Shown here one piece after another: positions 39,692 to 47,485 of a stretch of 64,000 nucleotides of DNA. The stretch comes from Hyphomicrobiaceae bacterium (GTDB lineage: Bacteria; Pseudomonadota; Alphaproteobacteria; Rhizobiales; Methyloligellaceae), in NCBI GenBank assembly GCA_020637815.1, contig JACKJS010000001.1:124001-188000 (forward strand). Direction: 5' to 3'. The notes beneath the pieces are model-generated. The model did not search any database and was not told the origin of the DNA. It saw only the letters and a list, made by a program, of their open reading frames with translations. A program made the translations under genes and the position numbers. Within the stretch, counting starts at the first letter, position 1. The number at the start of each line of letters is the position of its first letter.

Positions 39692-40216
39692 TTAGCGGCT
39701 GCGCGACCGGTGGCGGGTTGGGTCTCGGTCGAGGGTGGGCCCCTTCTCGTCTTTGTCTCGGGCAGCGCTGTCCTTGGTGACCACCGGCAAGAGCTTGTAA
39801 GCCCGTTCGGGGTTGTCGGTGAAGGTAAGCGTATTGGCAACCGGATCGATAACGCACTCGCGACCGTCGATGCAGTAGCGGCGGTTACGGGTGGGGTCGG
39901 CAGCACACAGGATGTCCTCGCGCTCGGAGTAGAGCTTGTCGAGGGTCTCGGTGCGGTCCATGAGATTGGTGAGCGCCACGGTGAGCTTCTTGGCGGCTGC
40001 ATCGCTGATGCGCTCTTTGAGGTCGAATCCGCTGGGGCTCTCTTGAAGGCGGGCGACCGCGAACTCGGGGTCGAATTCTTCGGTGGCTTCGGTGAGCATG
40101 GCGCGGTTGGTGCGCGGGGGCGTGGACTGGCGAACGAGGTTGACGGCGTTGGCGTAGTTCTGGCGCGCGCGGTCGATCTGCAGCTGAAGGTTGTTGATGT
40201 CTTCGTCGTCGTTCAC
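39692..40216 (-). CDS. Hypothetical coiled-coil protein with Arg/Ser tail
   Basis: 174 residues from a GTG start at VNDDEDINNLQLQIDRARQN; frames further up run into the divergent HTH gene. A coiled coil is followed by a helical block (DAAAKKLTVALTNLMDRTET), a Cys pair (RRYCIDGRECVID) and a tail TRHRSRSR. No family recognised. Divergent from the AlpA-like regulator gene. Confidence 0.5.
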   Translation of the reverse strand: MNDDEDINNLQLQIDRARQNYANAVNLVRQSTPPRTNRAMLTEATEEFDPEFAVARLQESPSGFDLKERISDAAAKKLTVALTNLMDRTETLDKLYSEREDILCAADPTRNRRYCIDGRECVIDPVANTLTFTDNPERAYKLLPVVTKDSAARDKDEKGPTLDRDPTRHRSRSR

Positions 40217-40297
40217 GATAGTCGCCCCGAGTGAAAGCCAAAGCGTGAGCGGTAAGTGGTGACAGAGAACGCGGAGAGCCGCAAGGGATCGCCGTAT

Positions 40298-40486
40298 ATG
40301 CGGCCGGTTGAGGCGGCGGAGTATGTGCGGCTGAGCACATCGACGCTGGCAACGATGCGGATGGAGCAGCGCGGCCCGAAATACTTCAAGGCGGGGGGGC
40401 GGGTGCTTTACCGGATGCAGGACCTGGATGCATGGGTTGAATCGCAAGCATATCTGGGAACAGGTGCTCGCGTGCAAGATGCGTAG
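40298..40486 (+). CDS. AlpA/excisionase-like helix-turn-helix protein
   Basis: 62 residues from MRPVEAAEYVRLSTSTLATM with AAGGGA nine bases before the ATG; a GTG at 40256 is the longer alternative. The sequence is the MerR-like HTH_17 type: EAAEYVRLSTSTLATMRMEQ, GPKYFKAGGRVLYR, DLDAWV. Such proteins act as excisionases or regulators of excision of integrated elements, which suits an element with a tyrosine integrase. Confidence 0.75.
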   Translation: MRPVEAAEYVRLSTSTLATMRMEQRGPKYFKAGGRVLYRMQDLDAWVESQAYLGTGARVQDA

Positions 40487-40676
40487 AGTTGGCCCTCGAG
40501 AAGGGGCGGCGTGTAACGACGGAACTAGTGGCGAGAATGGGTTCAAAGGGCACGATGGTGGCACAGCATCGCGAGCATCATTGAGGCCGCATCGAGTTTC
40601 GGCGTTTTCGCGAAAGTGGTGGCGTGCGCAGGAAGCAGTTCAGAAGAGCATGCCGAGGCTGAATGCAGCCTGGCCT

Positions 40677-41102
40677 CTACGTGTTCTCCAGCCGATAGTA
40701 GAAGGGCCGATTGGCGCATTCCTCGTAGGTGTCCGAAAGGATTTTGCCGTTGATGCCGACATTGTCGTACGGATGTTCGGAGATGTGTATGACGGGTGAC
40801 CAGCCCGGCCTTTTGAGGACGGACGTGAAGTGCTTCGAAAATTTGGCTACGAGCGCCTGTTTTTGACTGCGGGCGATGCGGGGACAATAGAGAATGAAGT
40901 GCAGGAAGGGGTGTGCTTGAGAATCCGCATACCATAGGACGCCGCCGCAGCTTGCCTCGAAGTCACCATACTCGCGGAAATAGACGCCAAAAGTCTCTGA
41001 CGCAAACCCGGTGATCTCGGTAAAGGCGTCGGTTACTGCTGCGGCCAGTTCGGCCCGCGCTTGCCGGCTCGTACGGGGCATTACGATCTCAAGGCACGGC
41101 AT
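40677..41102 (-). CDS. Tautomerase-superfamily protein with N-terminal Pro
   Basis: 141 residues from MPCLEIVMPRTSRQARAELA. After Met removal it starts with Pro, the general base of 4-oxalocrotonate tautomerase/MIF-like enzymes. The first strand and long helix (AELAAAVTDAFTEITGFASE) fit one tautomerase unit and the second half (HPFLHFILYCPRIARSQKQA) a second, degenerate one. The enzyme may isomerise a keto or enol substrate. It diverges from the radical SAM operon across the region with the FNR-type box, so it may be part of the same system. Confidence 0.65.
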   Translation of the reverse strand: MPCLEIVMPRTSRQARAELAAAVTDAFTEITGFASETFGVYFREYGDFEASCGGVLWYADSQAHPFLHFILYCPRIARSQKQALVAKFSKHFTSVLKRPGWSPVIHISEHPYDNVGINGKILSDTYEECANRPFYYRLENT

Positions 41103-41261
41103 AAATTCCTCTCCAGGTAAGAGATGGCGCCTCATTGGGAGGAGTCTCACAAGAATCGTAACGTCTTGACGCGCATTGGGCAATTTGTCTTGCGGGATCA
41201 GACTTTTGTGAAATCGGCAATACGCGCGGAACTAGTTTTTCTTGTTCTATAAAGCCGGGAG

Positions 41262-41275
41262 TTGATTTGCATCAA
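41262..41275. promoter_or_regulatory. FNR/FixK-type operator (anaerobox)
   Basis: TTGATTTGCATCAA is a perfect TTGAT-N4-ATCAA palindrome. Its centre is about 42 bp before a start expected downstream of TATAGG at 41301-41306, the class II activator distance. The radical SAM operon starts at 41344. Confidence 0.7.
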
Positions 41276-41343
41276 GGCACCTAGCAGAGCTTGGAGTAGG
41301 TATAGGTAACTCGCCATCACCACGGAACAGACCGGGGGATGCT

Positions 41344-42420
41344 ATGGAAGCCAGTCATTCCTTTGCCGAGTTTGCTGCCCCGCTCTATGTCGCCTGGGAG
41401 ATAACGCATCACTGCAATGCGCGTTGCCTGCATTGCTATTCGGCGTCTGGCCCGGATTCGCCCGTCGATGATGCGCTGCCGCTGGATCAGGCCCTCGCCC
41501 TGATTGATCAACTCGCCGATGCCGGTGTGCTTGTCCTGGCGTTCTCTGGTGGCGAACCCTTGATGCACCGCTATTGGGAGCAACTAGTTGGTCACGCCGC
41601 GGAGCGAGGTTTAAACGTCAATGTTGGTAGTAACGGATCGTGTATCACGGTGCGCAATGCGGATAGGCTGAAAGAGCTTGGCGTTAAGAGCGTGACGGTC
41701 AGCCTCGACAGTCACCAGGCGCCGGTTCACGATCATTTTCGACAACTGGACGGACTTCATGCGAAGGCCGTAGCAGCGATACGGTGTCTTGTGGAACGCA
41801 AGATGCGGGTAGTCGTTGGATACACGCCGACCCGGCTAAACCGCGCCGATGGCATGGGCGTAATCGCGCTCGCGCATGAGTTGGGCGCGGATGCCGTGAA
41901 TCTTTCGGAATTCGTTCCCGCCGGACGCGGCGGTATCGATTTGGCGCTGTCGCCGGACGAACTTCATCAGACTCTTCAAGAATGGATCGGCGCGCGCGAG
42001 GCCTATAAGGGGCGCATGGAGATCATGTGGCATGACTGCCGCGTGGCCCTTCTCGTCACCGATGAGGAAAAGCGCAATTATGTGGGGTGCGGCGCCGGGC
42101 GGCTCGTGGCGCGCATCCTTCCGAACGGCGCTGTAACGCCTTGCGTATTTCTGCCAACGGAGATTGGCCAGGTTCCCGCGATGCCCTTCGCGCAGATGTG
42201 GCAGGAGGCCCAGTTGCTCAGTCAATTCCGCGCACGGGAAGGTCACGTGGGCGGGAATTGCGGGGGCTGTCCCCATTTACAGAGCTGTGGCGGCTGCCGT
42301 GCCGTGGCGTATGCCTATAGCGGCGGAGATCCGCTGGCCGGAGATCCCCATTGCTGGGTTCGTCACCATAGTTCGGAGCTGTCGGCGCTCTTTGCAGCCG
42401 GGGAGGGGCTTCCGGTATGA
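41344..42420 (+). CDS. Radical SAM/SPASM enzyme 1
   Basis: 358 residues. The radical SAM cluster motif is C-x3-C-x2-C at Cys24, Cys28, Cys31 (ITHHCNARCLHCYSAS), followed by AFSGGEPL. The C-terminal SPASM domain has a Cys in VGCGAGR, PNGAVTPCVF, and the dense cluster CGGCPHLQSCGGCRAVAYAY with a final HCW. This C-terminal pattern resembles heme-pathway and peptide-modifying enzymes (NirJ/AhbC/AhbD and PqqE-like). It binds S-adenosylmethionine and two or three 4Fe-4S clusters. A GGGGGA site precedes the ATG. The stop overlaps the PqqD-like gene (ATGA). Confidence 0.85.
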   Translation: MEASHSFAEFAAPLYVAWEITHHCNARCLHCYSASGPDSPVDDALPLDQALALIDQLADAGVLVLAFSGGEPLMHRYWEQLVGHAAERGLNVNVGSNGSCITVRNADRLKELGVKSVTVSLDSHQAPVHDHFRQLDGLHAKAVAAIRCLVERKMRVVVGYTPTRLNRADGMGVIALAHELGADAVNLSEFVPAGRGGIDLALSPDELHQTLQEWIGAREAYKGRMEIMWHDCRVALLVTDEEKRNYVGCGAGRLVARILPNGAVTPCVFLPTEIGQVPAMPFAQMWQEAQLLSQFRAREGHVGGNCGGCPHLQSCGGCRAVAYAYSGGDPLAGDPHCWVRHHSSELSALFAAGEGLPV

Positions 42421-42710
42421 GCGCGGCAACTATCTCAGGCGAGACGAAATTCGAGAAAGCGGCTCACGTGGTCGTGAGGGCACAACGCGACGAATTCCTC
42501 TTCTACAATTCAAGGACGGACGAGCTGCATCTGATCCCGCCAACGGGTGAGTTTGTCTATGGGCTATGCGACGGGGTGAAGACGGTTGCGGAGATCATCC
42601 GCGCAATTGCGGCGTCGGTGAACGCGGAGGAGCTTCGCGTCACGGAACGCGTGACCGGCTTTTTGCAAGCGTTGGAAAATCGCGGCCTGGTGGAGCGCGT
42701 TGATGGTTAG
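42417..42710 (+). CDS. PqqD-like peptide recognition protein (RRE)
   Basis: 97 residues with the PqqD fold pattern: LFYNSRTDELHLIPPTGEFV, YGLCDGVKTVAEIIRAIAAS, then a last helix VTGFLQALENRGLVERV. PqqD-like domains bind the leader part of a ribosomally made peptide and bring it to a radical SAM enzyme. The gene overlaps the first radical SAM gene by four and the second by eight bases, so the three are translated together. Its presence is the main reason to think of a peptide or protein substrate. Confidence 0.85.
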   Translation: MSAATISGETKFEKAAHVVVRAQRDEFLFYNSRTDELHLIPPTGEFVYGLCDGVKTVAEIIRAIAASVNAEELRVTERVTGFLQALENRGLVERVDG

Positions 42711-43749
42711 CGCCGAAGCGAAATCGACAGTCTTTATCCCGGAAACGCCTTACCACGTGGTCTGGCTCGCGACCAATGCCTGTACGGCACGGTGCCTGCA
42801 TTGTTCGTCGAACTCGGCCAAGTGTGCACCGGATGAGCTGTCGACGGAGGAAGCTAAGAAGCTAATCGACCAGCTCGTGGAAGCGGGCGTCGTCGACTTC
42901 GGAATTTCCGGTGGCGAGCCACTTTTGCGCCGGGACATGATGGAGATTCTGGGCCACGCGAAAGCTGCGGGCATGACAGTCGGCATCGCCACGAACGGCG
43001 CGAAACTTACACGAAAGCGCGCCGCAGAGCTGGCGGAGCTGGGGCTTGATCGCCTCCAGGCAAGTCTGGACGGCTTTGCTCAAGAACACGACCGACTTCG
43101 CTGTTGGCCTGGCTTATTCGACCGAGTGCTCAAGACGATTTGCGTGGCGCGCGAGGTGGGATTGCGCGTGCATGTGTGTTGCACGGTAAATGCGCTCAAT
43201 TGTGGGTCACTCGAAGCATTCACGGACTTCGTCGCCGGAATTGGTGTGAAACGGCTGAATTTGTCTCGTTATGTGCCCACCGGCCGGGGTACCGCGATTC
43301 TGGATCCGGGCGATGGTGCGTGGCGGGACCTCATCGCTCGCTGCGCGGCTCTTAAGGTGCAATATGTCGACCGCCTGGAGATTACGACGCATTTGGCGCA
43401 GGAGGTCATGTTCGATCCTTACGTCAGAGAGATGCCTACCTTTTCGGGATGCCAGGCGGGACGAGGACAAGGCTGCGTTACCGCCAACGGTACGATCCTG
43501 CCCTGCGTGCTCCTACCCGTCGCCGTGGGCAACGTCCGCGAAGGGCCATTTCGCGACATCTGGACGCAATCGGAAACGATCAGGGCCCTGCAGGATCGCA
43601 GCAGTCTCGGCGGCTCATGCGTTTCGTGCAGTCTACGGGAGCGATGCGGTGGCTGCCGCGCCGTCGCTTACGCTCGCACAGGCGACATGTTTGCGGCCGA
43701 TCCACGTTGCTGGATCGATGGGCCCGTAGGTGGAATCTGCGTGCACTGA
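42703..43749 (+). CDS. Radical SAM/SPASM enzyme 2
   Basis: 348 residues from the ATG within the end of the PqqD-like gene. Cluster motif Cys27, Cys31, Cys34 (LATNACTARCLHCSSNSA), then GISGGEPLLRRD. SPASM part: SGCQAGRGQGC, NGTILPCVLLP, CVSCSLRERCGGCRAVAYAR and a final RCW. It is a paralogue of enzyme 1 with about the same layout, so the pair may do successive steps or form a heteromer. Intact by all visible motifs. Confidence 0.85.
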   Translation: MVSAEAKSTVFIPETPYHVVWLATNACTARCLHCSSNSAKCAPDELSTEEAKKLIDQLVEAGVVDFGISGGEPLLRRDMMEILGHAKAAGMTVGIATNGAKLTRKRAAELAELGLDRLQASLDGFAQEHDRLRCWPGLFDRVLKTICVAREVGLRVHVCCTVNALNCGSLEAFTDFVAGIGVKRLNLSRYVPTGRGTAILDPGDGAWRDLIARCAALKVQYVDRLEITTHLAQEVMFDPYVREMPTFSGCQAGRGQGCVTANGTILPCVLLPVAVGNVREGPFRDIWTQSETIRALQDRSSLGGSCVSCSLRERCGGCRAVAYARTGDMFAADPRCWIDGPVGGICVH

Positions 43750-43767
43750 GTAAGGAGGAGGTGCGCT

Positions 43768-44319
43768 ATGGCTACCAAACAACACGAAGAGTTGGTGGAT
43801 CGGTATTTCGGCTACATTCGCGAACTGCGTGCCGGAGATGAAGAGGCCGTCGACCGCCTCGTCGATCTTTGGGACGAGGATGGCGTGTTCGAGTTCGCAG
43901 GCGCGTCCCCTGTGGTGGGCACGTTCAAAGGTCGCAATGCCATCCATACGCTTTACAAGAATCGCGTTAAATCCTGCGGGATGCCCCTGAAGCTTACGGG
44001 CGAACTTGGGGTGGAGGCCAAGCGGGATATAGCGCTCGGTCTCGTTGAGACGCACGTCAACCGAATGCGCGCTTTGGAAGCGAACGGAAATGGAGATCCT
44101 GATCGTATCGCTGTCGGATGGACTACGGTGATCGGTACGGAAGATCGGCGCGGCTTTGAAGTGACAGGCAATCATACCTTTATCTTCAAGGGTGACCGAA
44201 TCGCTTCTCTGAAAGTGATCGTGTCGCCAAAAGCAGAGAAGTCCGAGGGGCTAGCGCTTGAAGGTCTTGAGGTAAGCGACATTGGCAGGCTCTCACTGGC
44301 GGCGTGGGCAGTGGTCTAG
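43768..44319 (+). CDS. NTF2/SnoaL-like protein with C-terminal tail, possible substrate of the radical SAM enzymes
   Basis: 183 residues after a strong AAGGAGGAGG site. Residues 1-152 fit the NTF2-like cone fold: helix EELVDRYFGYIRELRAGDEE, LVDLWDEDGVFEF, FKGRNAIHTLY, and last strands GNHTFIF and IASLKVIVS. Residues 154-183 do not belong to that fold: an acidic, Leu-spaced linker and a hydrophobic end SDIGRLSLAAWAVV. As the last gene of an rSAM-PqqD-rSAM operon, the protein may be the carrier or leader whose tail is modified. Alternatively it is an enzyme acting on the product. Either is inference. Confidence 0.75.
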   Translation: MATKQHEELVDRYFGYIRELRAGDEEAVDRLVDLWDEDGVFEFAGASPVVGTFKGRNAIHTLYKNRVKSCGMPLKLTGELGVEAKRDIALGLVETHVNRMRALEANGNGDPDRIAVGWTTVIGTEDRRGFEVTGNHTFIFKGDRIASLKVIVSPKAEKSEGLALEGLEVSDIGRLSLAAWAVV

Positions 44320-44738
44320 GGGGATTGTTGCGGTGGCAGCAGGTTTTCCTTCGCTTCTACCAACGCCAAAATGGAAACTGGTACGCGGATACGGGCGAAC
44401 TTTTGGCGCGTTTGCGTACCGGGGCTACACTATACGAGCCTTCTGAACGAGGCCATCGCCCGGAGCCGACGAACATCGAGCGATGCCAGAGGGAAATGCA
44501 CCCTAAGATTTAGGGTTATTTTCTAGCGGGGTCGGTGGACGTTTGAATTTGGTGGCTCCCTTCGGAGGGTAGCGAAAAAGGCGCCTCTCGGGTGAGAGAC
44601 GCCTTCCTTGTGTAGCTTTCGCTATCACCGACAGGGCCTTGGCTTCCCAGCTGTACCTTAACTGTAGGTTAGCGGTGTGCGCAGGCGACAGCAATGGCCA
44701 TTGGCCAGTGCGTGATCGGTGAGTGCGCCGGGGTCTGG
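44320..44738. other. Interval between the radical SAM operon and the integrase gene
   Basis: Apart from the hairpin terminator at 44578-44605 nothing is well supported. A 69-codon frame at 44304-44513 overlaps the NTF2-like gene and lacks a ribosome site. Confidence 0.35.
44578..44605. terminator. Hairpin terminator
   Basis: AAGGCG-C-CTCTC and GAGAG-A-CGCCTT pair around GGGT, with A-rich sequence before and TCCTT after. It probably ends both the radical SAM operon and the leftward side. Confidence 0.65.
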
Positions 44739-45920
44739 TTATTCGCCTGGGGGCTGTTGCAAGTTCGCGGCAGCGTTGGACGGGCGGAGCACATCGCTGA
44801 TGCGCTCGCCGACTTCTTCGTTCGCCTGGTCAACGGTGGCTTCGGTGAGGTGAGCGTAGCGGCCGGTAGTCACGACCTGGGTGTGGCCAAGGAGCTTACC
44901 GATAATGCCGAGCGAAGCGCCTCCCTCGGCCGCAACGCTCGCAAAGGAATGACGCAGGTCGTGAAGGCGCACGTCCTCGATGCCGGCCGCTTTGCGTATT
45001 CGGCTCCAGGGGGGCTGGAGGTTGATGAAGTGAGAGCCCTTTCGGTCGCCGATAATGACATAGGGATTGCCGGCGACTTTGCGGATGGTTTTCAGCTCTG
45101 CAAGGGCGGCTTGGTTGAGGCGGATGATTTTCGCACCGGTCTTGGAATCGGGAAGCCGGAGGCGGGCGCGTTCGTCATCCACATAGGCCCATTTGAGGGT
45201 GAGTATCTCACTGACGCGGGCGCCGGTGAGAATAAGTAGGCGGATGGCGGCAAGTACGAAGGGGTTTTCGGAGCCGGTCGCTTCGCAGCTGGCGAGCACG
45301 GTGCCGAGGCTTTGGAGTTCTTTCTGAGTGAGGAAGCGCTCACGCTTGGTCTCGCGGTACTTCTTAATGCCTTCGCACGGATTGGAGCCTTTGGGGCGGA
45401 GCTTTCGGCGCTCGGCCCATGTGAAGAAGCTGGACAACACCATGAGGGTGAGATTGGCGGTGCGTGGGATCTTTGACATGTCGGCGTGAAGCTTGGCAAC
45501 TTCGGTTTCCAGATCCTCGGACATGTTGAACTTGCCTATGCGGGGAATGACCTCTTTGTCGAAGAGGCGCTTATAGTCGTTGAGGGTCTTGGGTTTCAGC
45601 TTGGGGCCATGCTCGGCAAGGAACTGACCGATGGCTTCGGTGGTGGTGGAGGAGCTGTGGCTGGTAGGGTTGCCGGGATCGATGTCCTGGCTCATGAGGG
45701 TCATGCGCTTAAGGACTTCGGCACGGGCGGTATCGAGGGTCCAGGGATTGCCCATTCGGCCGATGGTGACCCAACGCTGGCGGCCCCTAAAGCGGCAATA
45801 TAAGAAGAAGCTGACGCAGTCCTTTTGACGGCGTGCGCCGAAGCCTTTCAGCTCGGCATCCCAGAGGATGTCGCCGGGTTGCATCTTCTTGAGCGCGGTG
45901 CGTGTGAGCTTCGAAGCCAT
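44739..45920 (-). CDS. int: Tyrosine recombinase (integrase)
   Basis: 393 residues from MASKLTRTALKKMQPGDILW; an ATG sixteen codons earlier is less likely. N-terminal DUF4102-like arm domain, SAM-like core-binding domain (about residues 95-175), and the catalytic set Arg235 (GARVSEILTLKW), His320 and Arg323 (HDLRHSF), His346 (LLGHTQ) and Tyr355 (TTGRYAHL). It inserts and excises the element. Its start lies about 170 bases from the tRNA-Thr fragment, in the same direction, so the tRNA promoter may also read into it. Confidence 0.92.
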   Translation of the reverse strand: MASKLTRTALKKMQPGDILWDAELKGFGARRQKDCVSFFLYCRFRGRQRWVTIGRMGNPWTLDTARAEVLKRMTLMSQDIDPGNPTSHSSSTTTEAIGQFLAEHGPKLKPKTLNDYKRLFDKEVIPRIGKFNMSEDLETEVAKLHADMSKIPRTANLTLMVLSSFFTWAERRKLRPKGSNPCEGIKKYRETKRERFLTQKELQSLGTVLASCEATGSENPFVLAAIRLLILTGARVSEILTLKWAYVDDERARLRLPDSKTGAKIIRLNQAALAELKTIRKVAGNPYVIIGDRKGSHFINLQPPWSRIRKAAGIEDVRLHDLRHSFASVAAEGGASLGIIGKLLGHTQVVTTGRYAHLTEATVDQANEEVGERISDVLRPSNAAANLQQPPGE

Positions 45921-46042
45921 GGGCGTCTCGGTTGGGCGACTGATGCCAATTAGTTGCTGCTGTAGCAAGCATATAGCAAGCAGATTTCCCGCAAAATTTT
46001 ACATTCGGCGGTATCGGGATGCAAATACAACGGATGGAAAAG

Positions 46043-46098
46043 ATTGATTTTGTAAGGAAAAATATCGCGCGGTAAGTTTGCTAGGCTGCTTACAAATC
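46043..46098. repeat. Inverted core-like repeat at the integration junction
   Basis: TTGATTTTGTAAGG near 46044-46057 mirrors GCTTACAAATCAG at 46088-46100 in opposite orientation with one extra T. These may be the two integrase core sites or an arm site. Confidence 0.35.
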
Positions 46099-46127
46099 AG
46101 CCGCTCTACCAACTGAGCTAAGCCGGC
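46090..46127 (-). tRNA. tRNA-Thr(UGU) 5' half, element attachment junction
   Basis: On the minus strand GCCGGCTTAGCTCAGTTGGT, then AGAGCGGCTGATTTGTAA: acceptor 5' strand, D arm, anticodon stem and loop with UGU. After the loop the expected anticodon-stem partner, variable loop and T arm are absent, and the sequence turns into element DNA. So only nucleotides 1-38 remain. The missing 3' half should be at the far end of the element left of the window, or restored there by an element-borne copy. Confidence 0.75.
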
Positions 46128-46276
46128 ATTTCAGAGAACATTCCGCGCCACGGTCATCCATCGCGTGGCGGGGCAGCGGCGGATCTACGTGCGCCTTGGG
46201 GCCCCTTTATCCCACATTGCCGCTCACGCTCAAGCCCAAGTGGCGGCGGCGGCGTGCGCCTTGAGCAGACCAGACC

Positions 46277-47314
46277 CTAGAACGTGCTGAAGCGGTAGGA
46301 CACATTGCCGAAAACGCCGAAGCGCTCGGACGTGAAATCCTGCAGATCGACTTCCGTGCGGCTCTGGACGAATTCGCTGAGGCCGCCCGTCTCGGCGTAC
46401 CAGTAGCGGACGCCCGCGCCGAGGGTCCAATTGTCGTCGACGTCGATCTTCAATTCGCCTTCGAGCTGATAGCCCCAGCCCGTGCCGCTGTCCTCGATAT
46501 TGGGCGTCGGCCCAAGATCGGAGCGCAGGAAGTGGCTGTCCTCGTTGACAAGATAGGCGACAGGCAGAACGGCGGCATCGCCCCGGAAGGTCACGCGGTC
46601 CAGGAGCCGTGCCGTAAGCTCCGCGCCAAGACGCAAGGACGACCACATGGACTTGTTGTTGATGACTTTCGTCCCGAACGGAACGGCGGTCGAACCGGGC
46701 GGCCCGCAGAACGCGCCGCCAACTTGGTCCGCATTGCAGCGCGCACCGTACGCGCTCATCGACTCTTGCCAATAGTTGAAGCCGACAAACGGGCTCAGGA
46801 CGAGATTGCCGCTATAGCCGAGGTCGAAGTCCTGTCCGGCATCGAGCGTGACGTAGACAGTGCCTTCGCCGTCGATCTCGCTATAGGTGTCGGAGAATTT
46901 CAGCTGACCTGCGAGATAGTCCTCGTCGTCCAGGCTGCCGCCGCCGAGCCAGCCGCCGCCGACAAAGCCCTTGAAGAAGGTTTGAGTCTCGTTGCGCGCG
47001 GACATGAAAAATTCGAGCGAGTTTCCGGTGACGCCGTCATAGGTGAGGGTGGAGGTGGGGCTGCCGTAAACGGGGCTAAGGCGCGACGAGTCGATGTCGA
47101 ACCGCGTGGAGCCTTCGCTCCACCAATAGCGCATGCCGACTTCCCATTGCGGGCGCGGGTTGGCGTTTGGGGGAAGGGGAATGGCGTAAGGGCGCGGTAC
47201 GTCAACGGGGTCTTGCAAGGGACCCTCGGTCGCGATGACGGCTTGCGCATGCGCGGAGCCCGCGATGAAGGCCGAAGCCATCAACGCCAGACCGGTGCCC
47301 CTCAGTAACGTCAT
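46277..47314 (-). CDS. Outer membrane beta-barrel protein (Lpg1974-like)
   Basis: 345 residues. MTLLRGTGLALMASAFIAGS ending SAHA-QA is a signal peptide. The mature protein is full of alternating amphipathic strands (VGMRYWWSEGSTRFDID, LVLSPFVGFNYWQESM, WTLGAGVRYWYAETGG) and ends with Phe (VSYRFSTF), the mark of outer membrane barrels. Three or so Cys lie in one loop. Probably a porin-like or structural barrel. First chromosomal gene beyond the element. Confidence 0.75.
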   Translation of the reverse strand: MTLLRGTGLALMASAFIAGSAHAQAVIATEGPLQDPVDVPRPYAIPLPPNANPRPQWEVGMRYWWSEGSTRFDIDSSRLSPVYGSPTSTLTYDGVTGNSLEFFMSARNETQTFFKGFVGGGWLGGGSLDDEDYLAGQLKFSDTYSEIDGEGTVYVTLDAGQDFDLGYSGNLVLSPFVGFNYWQESMSAYGARCNADQVGGAFCGPPGSTAVPFGTKVINNKSMWSSLRLGAELTARLLDRVTFRGDAAVLPVAYLVNEDSHFLRSDLGPTPNIEDSGTGWGYQLEGELKIDVDDNWTLGAGVRYWYAETGGLSEFVQSRTEVDLQDFTSERFGVFGNVSYRFSTF

Positions 47315-47485
47315 TTCGCCTCGCCCCTCGTTCGGTGCCGCCTCGTTTGAACGAAGGGTGCGGGGCGTATGGTTAAGAGAGGCTTAAAGTGTGTTTCAGG
47401 ACGGCACGCAATTGCCGGAGACTGGCCGGGGACGCGTCATTGCGAATGCCTTCGGCGGGTCCGTCGTCGCCGGACTGCCCTGGCG

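Noticed and set aside
44304..44513. Small gene after the NTF2-like gene
   Set aside because: It overlaps the NTF2-like end, lacks a ribosome site and has no recognisable protein character.
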